This document shows positions 45,107 to 53,936 of a DNA stretch of 64,000 bases, in pieces (position 1 is the stretch's first letter; every line of letters starts with the position of its first letter). Location of the stretch: contig NW_006763294.1 of NCBI RefSeq assembly GCF_000218685.1, positions 1-64,000 of the forward strand. Direction: 5' to 3'. The stretch is from Serpula lacrymans var. lacrymans S7.9. Its lineage: Eukaryota; Basidiomycota; Agaricomycetes; Boletales; Serpulaceae. Under the pieces are notes generated by a model. That model was given only the letters and a program-made list of their open reading frames with translations. It ran no database searches and was not told the DNA's origin. The position numbers were made by a program, and so were the translations under genes.

Positions 45107-46085
45107 CCCCTGTATTTTACCTTGTAAAAAAAACAAGTACTCCAATCCAGACTTCTTCTCTACTCTCAAGTTCACTACTCTGCTACTTGTGATCCAGTGT
45201 GGTCACAACACTTTCCACTTCTACCACTGTTAACTGCTGTCATTGTCACTCGTCACTTTTTGAAAGTGATTGTCATCCCCTTTGATTAGAGTCCTTCTGA
45301 GCACTACAGTTTGTGCGTCAGGAGCCTGCTATCACTGGGAACCTCGTCACCTCGTCATCCTTGTTGTTCTCAAACCTACTTTGTGCTACAATTAGCAAGA
45401 TAGTGCTCATATATACTCGTCACTAAGCCCCTATCTTCTATAAATTCAACTATCCCTCCTCCTCAAAACCCACACTCATACATCTCTGGGTTTTACTTTG
45501 AAGGATCTTCATATATACCACCCCACAAACAACCAGAGCACCCACTGTTCTAGGAGGCAAAGCCCATAAACAAGTTCCATGGAATCTGGGAGGATTGTTT
45601 GTTAGTTTGTTTTTGTGTGTGGTTTTCTAACAACAGTTCTCATCATCGACACCGCCTAATTCCAAATATGCCTTTGCTGCGTCCGTCTGCCCACTCGAGG
45701 AGTTCATCCTCAAGCGTTGTTCCAAAGATTCCAAAATTAACTTTTCCATCAGGAGTGCCCGACAGATACTTGAGTCCTGACTACTGAGCAGCAAATGCTC
45801 GTTTTCCAACAAACATAGTGAGTCTATGGCTTTTACGAGTTCATCAGCTACAAGGTCTATGGCAAGGAAGGTATGCAGGGAAGAAAGAGCGTGGTACACA
45901 TTGGGGTAAAATTTTTCTGTTTTGTGAAATAAATAGATGTAGGTATTTTTGGCTGACATCAGTTCTATGGCGTCAGAGACATCAGCTTGGTTGTGTCATT
46001 GCCCACGAGCAAAGGACACGCATTCGTTGGCTAGCATGTTGACTTCGCCGGGTATAGTGTAGGTGGTGATAGGGAGGCTAGTTAA

Positions 46086-46320
46086 AGGTCGTTGGTTGTG
46101 GCAGAATTCGGCAGTAGTAAGGTACTTTGCCCAGCTATGTGGTTGATTTTGGCAGAATATGCGGAGGTAGATCTCCAGTTCTTGGTTGGATCATTCCGTC
46201 TGTCCATCTGTCTGTGGATGATATGCTGTAGAGAGTGCGGTTTCAATGTTCAGGAGTTTGTGGAGTTCTTTGGATACTTCGGAGGCGAACTGTGGTCCTC
46301 TGTTGGATATGGGTTTATTG
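46086..46320 (-). pseudogene. integrase fragment of element C
   Basis: Reads [31 protein letters not shown], a TGA (46191-46193), then SNQELEIYLRIFCQNQPHSW and TTAEFCHNQR. These are the second Asp and the Glu regions of a Gypsy integrase. The stop falls where family members have Arg (GQTERSNQELE), consistent with CGA to TGA. Confidence 0.8.
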
Positions 46321-47541
46321 TGTAATCCAAATTGTTTGAAGACAGAGTTGTGGAAGATCCGTCATCCTTCTTAACAATTCCCTTTGACATAAGTCAAGCA
46401 TATCTACACATTCATTAACTCCATGACCAGTTTTTCTGCATCCATAGCAAAGGAAGGGAACACAAGGTGCTGTAGGCAGAGTGGCAGTGGGTGGAGCAGT
46501 AGGCTGAGTGGGTAAGTTGCTGCTTCCTTGAGAGGATTGAGATGGTCTGGCTGACTGGTTCATGAAAGTGGGAGGGCAAAGTATAAGCCGAGCATCAGTG
46601 TCAAGCTTGATAGCACAATATTAGAGCAGAGGATAGTTAGGACCTTCAATTGTCATAGAACCCAACTTCTTGATAAAGGTTTCTACTTCATCCTGTTTGA
46701 CAGCAGTGTGCTCTTCTTCGTCTAAAGAGTGAAGGGTTTTCTTCGACTTGGAAGGACTCAACAACTTTCTCTCTTTCTCTGTCTCAGAGGTGCACTTTTT
46801 CTCTTTTTTCTGCTTGGTGGTTTTCCTGATATAACAAGGTGGTTCTTCCTCTTTGTCAGAGTCAGAAGAATCGTCCGAAGAACTGGAAGAGTTCTCTGAA
46901 TCCGAGTCTGAATCCAAATCATCAGAGTCAAAATCTTCATCATCAAAGCGATCTCTGCAAAGGACATGCTCTACAGCCTTGACAACATCATCAAAGACAA
47001 AAGGCTGGGAGAGATCAAGGGTAGGATCTGTCTGTAGAAGTCTGTTTTTAACGCAATGATGAAGGGTTTTGGGTAGTCCTTTCCAGAAGGAGCGATTGAA
47101 TATGTCCTGAGTGATTTTGGATTTGGCAAGAAGCCATCCACCAATGCGAACATACTTCCTCATGTAGCTCTTGAAATCATCCAGAGAGCCCATTTTCTTC
47201 TTGTGCGAAGCATCGACCAGCTGTTTAAGATGATGCTCTTTAAATTTGGCCTCTGCTTTTGCAGCATCAAAGTACTGGAGAATTTCGTCTTTGAGACTGT
47301 TCCATGAGTGTGTAGTGAAGTGCTTCATTCCTTCAATAAATTCGCAAACATATGTGGAGCAGTATTGGAGAATGCTTGAGCATTTTTTATCGTCAGCAGT
47401 GACATTGTTTGCATGACAGATGCGCTCATAGTGGAGAACAAAATCCCTGACACGAGTATAGTCTCCCTTGAACTTCTTAGGAGCATAACGAGTGCCAGGA
47501 ATTGGCATAGTGATGACTGAGAGAGTAGTAGGTTGATTCAT
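46315..47541 (-). pseudogene. gag: gag of element C, interrupted by one in-frame stop
   Basis: ATG 47541 starts MNQPTTLSVITMPIPGTRY; RYAPKKFKGDYTRVRDFVLH and FKSYMRKYVRIGGWLLAKSK are typical capsid-region blocks of agaricomycete Gypsy elements. A Ser/Asp-rich stretch follows. After SMTIEGPNYPLL comes TAA (46621-46623), but the same frame continues (YCAIKLDTDARLILCPPTF) into the zinc knuckle CYGCRKTGHGVNEC near 46430. The stop therefore splits one gag of about 400 residues. Confidence 0.75.
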
Positions 47542-47717
47542 AGTGAAAAGTATAGGGGGTAAATGTGAAGCTTGCTGAGTAGAAGCTGGTACAGAAATTG
47601 AGTTACTGGAAGACAGGGATGGGACAGATAAAGCGGTGGGTGAGATAGAAGGTGTAGATGATAAATTAGACAGTGATGGCGATGAAATGGTTGGTATTTA
47701 GCTTGAAGGAAACCACC

Positions 47718-47734
47718 CCTCGCGGTGGGCTCCA
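47718..47734 (-). other. tRNA-type primer-binding site of element C
   Basis: Two bases after LTR C, the minus strand reads TGGAGCCCACCGCGAGG, beginning with TGG as expected for pairing with a tRNA CCA end. The tRNA species was not identified. Confidence 0.65.
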
Positions 47735-47736
47735 AT

Positions 47737-49555
47737 TGTCGATGATGAGAACTGTTGTTAGAAAACCACACACAAAAACAAACTAACAAACAATCCTCCC
47801 AGATTCCATGGAACTTGTTTATGGGCTTTGCCTCCTAGAACAGTGGGTGCTCTGGTTGTTTGTGGGGTGGTATATATGAAGATCCTTCAAAGTAAAACCC
47901 AGAGATGTATGAGTGTGGGTTTTGAGGAGGAGGGATAGTTGAATTTATAGAAGATAGGGGCTTAGTGACGAGTATATATGAGCACTATCTTGCTAATTGT
48001 AGCACAAAGTAGGTTTGAGAACAACAAGGATGACGAGGTGACGAGGTTCCCAGTGATAGCAGGCTCCTGACGCACAAACTGTAGTGCTCAGAAGGACTCT
48101 AATCAAAGGGGATGACAATCACTTTCAAAAAGTGACGAGTGACAATGACAGCAGTTAACAGTGGTAGAAGTGGAAAGTGTTGTGACCACACTGGATCACA
48201 AGTAGCAGAGTAGTGAACTTGAGAGTAGAGAAGAAGTCTGGATTGGAGTACTTGTTTTTTTTACAAGGTAAAATACAGGGGTTTATATAGTAAAAGAAAA
48301 GTAGGCTATGCACAGTATAGCTGTGCAAAAAGAATGAGAAAGAACATGAAGGAAGGAATGTACGCTGACAAATCCTGCATAGGTAGTACAGGATAAGATT
48401 GTCAAAAAAAGGAAAAGAAAGGGATTGAACAATGAATGCTGTGAGTAATGTCACAGGTTTGTACAGCCATAAAGTAAAGTCCAATAGCAAAAAGAGAGCA
48501 GGAAAATCATGATGTCATGGGAAGATACAGTAAAAAAAAGGGCAAGGCAAAACACTATCAGTATCAACACAGTTCCTTTATTGTCAGTCAGGCATTCTAA
48601 AAAAATATGTGTCCATAAAAATGATTCAAAAATCAAAAATAATCGCACTGTAAATGAATGTTCTGCTTAAAAAAAGAAACTGGAGCCACCAGTCCACCAC
48701 CTAGTCCAAATCCGACAGTTCCATGGCCTTACCAATGGACTGGTTGTGTTGGACCACCTGATCAAACGAGGGAGGGAGAGGAGTAGTTCCAATTTGGAAC
48801 AAGTGAGTCCCAGGCAGCGTGTGGTAGGTGTAGCTGTAGCGAAGACGATGGACAAAAGATAAGTGTACCCAAGTGAATGGGACAGCAATGAACATAGGCA
48901 ATGCAAGGGGATGAACCTTCTCCAGCTCAAAAACTACCCACCCACACTCCAACCAGGCAAGACGAGCGACCGATGTTTTGGTGGTATATGATGGCAGATC
49001 GACGTCATGAAGATGGACCTGTTGCCCTATTTGGACCGGCCGCCGGGGCTTTGCTGATATCAGCAGTGGCACGTGGTAGTCAACGGATCGGCGACGGAAG
49101 CGGATAGGAAGTGGTGACATCAGAAATGGTGGGGGTGCAAATAAGATGAGGAGAAGGAGGCTGGAGGTGACAAGGAGGTGAACTAAAATGGGGATCCAGA
49201 AACGACCGTCGGGTGAGAACAAAAACGAGAGTAAGGGACCCATGGTGGGGCTAGGCAAAGGAAGGGAAGTGAAGGAAACAACAAAAAGCGAGGGCACAAT
49301 GCAATGTGTAGCCAGTGGCGACACAAAAATTTGCCGAAATGCTGAAACGCGGAAAGTACCGAATGGAAAAGCAAAGGTGAGCATGACTGGATTGCCTAAT
49401 GGAGGTGGTGCTGATCAGCCACAAGTTCGAAAAAGGCAATATTGATTACTATTCCACGTGGCACTGTGCCTGTGTGGCGCAAAGGCGAGTCTTTTTGAAT
49501 ATTCGCTTTGTTATTGACACCTGTCCATGCTACCAATCAACTTTGGTGCATGACA
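47737..49555 (-). repeat. LTR C (1819 bases), 5' LTR of element C
   Basis: TGTCATGCACC to CATCATCGACA on the minus strand. Inverted and nearly identical to LTR B, with 2085 bases between them. Confidence 0.9.
48701..49243 (-). CDS. U3-encoded membrane-protein ORF, LTR copy C
   Basis: 180 residues, ATG 49243 (CACCATGG), identical in protein sequence to the copy in LTR B. See that entry for its features. Confidence 0.55.
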   Translation of the reverse strand: MGPLLSFLFSPDGRFWIPILVHLLVTSSLLLLILFAPPPFLMSPLPIRFRRRSVDYHVPLLISAKPRRPVQIGQQVHLHDVDLPSYTTKTSVARLAWLECGWVVFELEKVHPLALPMFIAVPFTWVHLSFVHRLRYSYTYHTLPGTHLFQIGTTPLPPSFDQVVQHNQSIGKAMELSDLD

Positions 49556-50017
49556 ATGGTTGACCCAACTCATTATAATATGTAATTGTCACACCATTTT
49601 CATCAGTTGGGGGAGGTAAAACACACTCAGAGATATTGAAGTTATATGAGGGCCCAGGAGTACTACAGCCTGGGCCAGAGAAACCATTGTAAAATGTGGG
49701 GTCAGGAAATTGCGATTGTGTGGCCATAAAATATGGAGTCTGGACAGACTGGGGGGAAAACGCAGTAGATGAGTTGACACTAGTGATTGGGATGATTGTC
49801 CGAAGTGACTAGAACCCTCAGGGGCCTGAACACGACGGCTAAAAAGGCCAGCACACCGGGGGTTATCTGCTAACTCCTTATGTCCTTGAAGGTGAGACTT
49901 GATCTCTTCAATGAGGGCTTTGACTGTCCCATCAATCAGTAAACCAAGAGCACCGGCTATGGCAATGAGGTCCTCCTTGCACTTGTAAGACACAAGAGAT
50001 CTGTCAAAGACTTTCAT

Positions 50018-50265
50018 CACAGTCTCTATTGTTATTCGTGTGTTACAAGTGGTGTCTTCTGGTAAAATAACTAAAGTAAGTACTAAGTGCTATATGGTGT
50101 TTTCAGATAGTGTCCGAATTGTACCTCAAATACGAACTGACTGACTGGGAACGACAGTAGTCGCTCTCTGTGAGATAAAATTTTTGACAACGATGCACAG
50201 CCTACTACGAGTCTGAGTTTTAACATGTACATTTCAAGCCGAAAAGGCTAAGCTAAACCTTCCAA
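50018..50265. other. junction between mobile block and dynamin copy 3
   Basis: No gene. No LTR matching the TGTTAC sequence at 41181 was recognised here. Confidence 0.4.
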
Positions 50266-52969
50266 TCAGAAACCAAGATGTCGTATTTCCTCCTTAGCGG
50301 TATTGAGTCTCTTCCTCTTTCTCTCCAACTCTTCACGCTTCGACCTGATGCCGGGCTGCTCTTGCAGAAGGAAGCGACATCGCTCCTGGACATCTGGACC
50401 TGTAAGCTGTAGGTCTTCGACTATAGCTTTCTGAATCCCCCTTTCCAAGCCTAACACGAGGTCGTGATCTATAGCCAATGGTATTATGTCCACAAAACGC
50501 TTGTAGGACACTGGGAAATAAAACTTAAAAAGCAAAATGATCTAGTAGTGGGCACTACATACCCTGGAAGTACGCTCTAACGCCAGCCATGATGATGAGG
50601 GCGGGTTCCATTGGGTCCACAGGGAATAGTTTTGCAAGATCAGCTGCTTGTATGCCACTGATACCCATCTCGTTCAGTGCGGATAAAGCATTGTTGACTG
50701 CGTCTTCATAATGCGGATCCTGCGAAGTCTGATAAGATTTCAAACTCTCCAGGCTACTTCCGTGGTTCCGATCATTACGACAGCCTTTATAAAAAGACAA
50801 AAACTTGTCCTTGTAGTCAGAATAATAGTGCACATTGAGAGTGTTCGGAGACTTTTCGACTGCAAGGAGCCACTCAATGTGTTGTTGGGTCTGTTGAGCG
50901 CATAAGTCCAGGTGATCTTTCACCGTTAATCTAAAACACAGTGAGAATTGTTAGGGCGTTTGAGATTTTGATAAAACTGACGAGATGGAGTTTTGCAAAG
51001 CACCCCGCCCCAAGTTACCGAAATGATAATCAACAACGTTTTCAAGATCCTCCTTTAAAATCTCGTAGACCGACTCAAAAAAAGACAGAGCAGGATTACG
51101 CCACTGGTCTATGCATTGCATGATGTATTCTTTTTGCACCACGAATGGATAATTGTCGGGTAATTCCCTGGTGCGTGCTCTACAAATGTACAGGTAGGTG
51201 ATAGAATAATGACAAGTTTGAAGATTCAAGGCTTACTTTTGAGCACGGTCAAGTACCTCTTCGATATAAATTGTTGGTCACTTGCTTTGGGAGCTTGAAA
51301 TAGGGTCACCATCCTCCTCATTGGCGATAAATCCTGGGATAGCATCCCATGTCTCTCCAAGCCCAAATGGACAGAATTCAGGGGCGGTGGCGCGGATAGC
51401 TCGCTTGAATTTACTTTGCGTCGGTCGTATCTTTTGCAATAAGCCATCTTCCTCCGGTGTTCCTTCTAGCCTCCGAGACAGTGCTCGCGTAAAGCCATTG
51501 ACAAGTTCTAAAACCTCCCCCGCAGCATCCACTGAAGGCGCTTTCGGGAGTTTACGCAGTTCCATATCAGTCGAATCAATGAGGTCATACAAGTCCTGGT
51601 ATATTCCAGGTAACCTACAACATATGCGTGTCAGCGAATCGTGAGGACATTGTCAAATAAATACCTTGACGCTATTAGCTCAGATAGAATTGTGCTGAGG
51701 CGCGCCGTGAGGTTGCTGGTCCGTAGATGGGACTGATACATTGGCGGAAGTGAGGTCCATGGCTGCGTTGCGAAATAATCATTCTCTTTTTTCCTGGCAC
51801 CTGCCCATGAGAGGCCCTCTCTTAAGCTCTTCGAATCAGGCTGCTTGACACAATACCACCCATTTATCAGACGTTCTCTTTCGTCCTTGATGAATTCCAT
51901 CCATCGATATTCTTCGCCTGGCGGTATACGGTCGGGTTTCGTAAGAACACCTGAGAAACAACAGCTTAATGGTAATTAACGATGCAGAGTCTTAATAAGT
52001 ACTTACCAACGGTCCGAGTTCCTTGAGGGTCCAGCTTCTTAGCTAAATCATGTGCACCTTGTATCTCGAAATCGGCTGAGATACACATTAGACGACTCGT
52101 GACGTAGCAAAATGAATGCAAGAATACGAACTTTCACATGCGACAGTAGAAAGGATCACGCAACTGGGCTTCTCGATGTATGAGGATACAAGACTTCTGA
52201 CTAGCTCGACATCACTGGCATCACCACCTTGACCTGCGGTGGCTATCAAGCCAGGTAAATCACAGAAAGATAGATCAGCTACTTCTGGGCCACAGATAGC
52301 TAGGCAGACGCAATTCTGAGAAAAGGATAATCCTCTCTCTTCTGATGCCAATGTTCCTGTGAGGTAAGTCGATGCAGGTTTATCTGGGTTAAGAATCGCG
52401 TGTTGTGCCCTTCGAACTCGGTCCTCAACGTCAGCTTTATCTGTAATTGTATCTCCAAAGTTCTCGTTGCGGACTTGACCGAGGGGCTGGCCAAGCGCAT
52501 TAGTGATGAAGCGAAGAGAAACTACACATTTCCATGGTTGGTTGGATTGTGATAACCTGCATTCCGTCGGACAACTATAACATGGCAAGAAATATTAGAA
52601 TATTTTCAATACATGACTTTAATAATTACCGGGTGCAAGTTCCCGACGAACGAGGTAGAGTAACACCAGATATAGCCTCGATGAGAGATGATTTTCCGGC
52701 ACTTTGTACACCAATGACTGCTATCATGGGCAGATCCATATCAATCTGAACGCTGGAAGTTCATGTTTTCAGTAAGGTATTGGCGTGGATTGTTCATTGA
52801 AAAACATACCCTGTACTATGAAGACGATTGATGAGATCGAGCAGTTTTCTACGCTCTTTGGATAGACCAGCCGCAGAGAGACCTACCCCATTGGAACTGA
52901 TGGGGTGTGCGTCGTTAACATCATAAAAATCCACATCGGTATCTTGGTCTGACATTCGGTCACCCATAC
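50266..52969 (-). pseudogene. dynamin-family GTPase copy 3, with premature stop
   Basis: ATG 52969 opens MGDRMSDQDTDVDFYDVND. All GTPase motifs are present: [11 protein letters not shown] (G1), FCDLPGLI (G3), TKPDRIP (G4). Stalk exons follow ([39 protein letters not shown]) and the GED ends KEEIRHLGF at TGA 50266-50268. One lesion: TGA at 51278-51280 in the flexible linker (QSK-stop-PTIYIEEV), where copy 4 reads [11 protein letters not shown]. This would yield a truncated protein with G domain and partial stalk. Because everything else is intact, the stop may be very recent, or avoided by alternative splicing. Confidence 0.82.
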
Positions 52970-53936
52970 TGAATACTATGGTAGAGAGGAGCTGGACACG
53001 ACCAGGACATGGATGGAAAGTTTATATTGCACTACACGTCAGCCAATCATCTTGGAGAGGCCGATGTGCCATGTGAAGCACTGTGGATCTCTTTGTTTGG
53101 TGTAGGATGGAGCTGGGCACAATATCAGTAAACCTGTAATGCAACTGACATTTGAAGCGAAGAACAACAAAACCATGCGAGTAAAAAGGAGTCGATGATC
53201 ATTGAGCGCTGAGCATCCAGTCGTAGAAAGAAGTCACAATAAAAGCACTGAAGAGCGGATCTTCCTTTTCGAGTGGATGTGTGCCATTACCAAGCTCCAT
53301 ATGTTCTCTAAATGTGCATAGATAGGCAGCAACCGAGTTGCTGCGACACTGCATTGTTCGAAAAGATGGACAGATCTTCTGGACAACTCGCCAATTATGA
53401 ATAACTCCTCGAATAAATCCACAAAAGAAGAATTAGCTGGAAATCAAAGGGCCAAAAGTAAATCCACCTACCCTATATTATCAAGAACGCTTATCGAGCA
53501 TGTTACCTCATCAGATACCAGTTGCAGCAACGACTTCGATTTCAGAGCTACACAATTGCAACAACTAGCAGGTCATTTCACGAACGTTAGAGAAAAATGA
53601 TGGTGAACCGCTTGAAGCTGAACTCGATCTAAAAAGGGAGTACACTGGACGCTCGGCCCGCAATGACAAGACTCTGTGACTGTTCGACGCTGAAAGATCC
53701 ACTAGAATTGACTTGCCTAACTGCGAAGATAGACGGGCTCATATCAAGCATTCTTCACCACATAAATATAAAAAGTGCGAGCCTTTACATTTATAGGTGT
53801 ATTCTTTTAAGCAACACAACAAAGTTACACGTGTTCCAGATAGATGTACAATACGCCAACATGATTCTAAGGTTCGACCGAAATCAGCCTACACGTTCTT
53901 TTCGAAAAGGCTAAGCTCACCTTACAGTTTCTCTGG
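52970..53936. other. spacer between dynamin copies 3 and 4
   Basis: Promoter side of copy 3 and 3' flank of copy 4. A 67-codon plus-strand ORF (53397-53600) shows no recognisable feature. No other gene seen. Confidence 0.45.

Larger units (their letters stand above)
43833..45651 (+). repeat. solo LTR B (1819 bases), inverted relative to A and C
   Basis: Runs TGTCATGCACC to CATCATCGACA, flanked by CCGC on both sides (43829-43832 and 45652-45655), a four-base target duplication. Almost identical to LTR C (same length, a handful of differences). A TATA box TATATAAA lies at 45099-45106, so U3 is about 1.27 kb. It interrupts the gag-like gene; removing it rejoins ..AKAYLELGG to KILLTEARTRIEQDG in frame. 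Confidence 0.9.
46086..49555 (-). mobile_element. truncated LTR retrotransposon C with large internal deletion
   Basis: On the minus strand: 5' LTR C (49555-47737), a tRNA-type primer site, gag (47541 down to 46315), then directly an integrase fragment (about 46320-46086), where the sequence changes abruptly back to the interrupted gag-like gene (TTAACTAGCC). Protease, reverse transcriptase, RNase H, most of integrase and the 3' LTR are missing. Two in-frame stops, in gag and in integrase, add to the decay. Yet its LTR is nearly identical to solo LTR B, so insertion was recent. It sits between ..YYNELGQP and LTSLPITTY of the gag-like frame. Confidence 0.8.
41206..50017 (-). pseudogene. gag-like gene (SAP-like domain plus zinc knuckles) split by three insertions
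   Basis: Minus-strand pieces 50017-49556, 46085-45652, 43832-43146 and 41337-41206 form one frame once three LTR insertions and their target duplications are discounted. The N-terminus reads MKVFDRSLVSYKCKEDLIAI and EIKSHLQGHKELADNPRCAG, a SAP-like DNA-binding fold seen in many agaric repeat-associated proteins. The middle contains MSAKNTYIYLFHKTEKFYPN and AKAYLELGG. The C-terminus has knuckle-like cysteines (NAPYCQNCGWSNHCTYYC, YCPNCDRCAP, then GHSFKWCPICMEN), ending GEGTKFR at TGA 41206-41208. Own lesions: a frame change near 49800 and an in-frame TGA at 45996-45998 (probably TGG originally). Length would be about 570 residues. Assignment as gag-like is inference from the knuckles and context. 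Confidence 0.65.

Noticed and set aside
44458..45233. Open frames of 65-111 codons in the LTRs beyond the U3 ORF (for example 44898-45233)
   Set aside because: They span the LTR promoter/R region, are T/F-rich and hydrophobic only because of pyrimidine-rich DNA, and their conservation follows from LTR identity.
45627..45959. Separate 110-codon gene at the edge of LTR B
   Set aside because: It is the middle piece of the split gag-like frame; its last residues come from LTR B.
49530..49727. Separate small gene ending SCTKVDW
   Set aside because: The C-terminal residues are encoded by LTR C, and the same LTR-derived ending appears at 43120. It is part of the interrupted gag-like frame.
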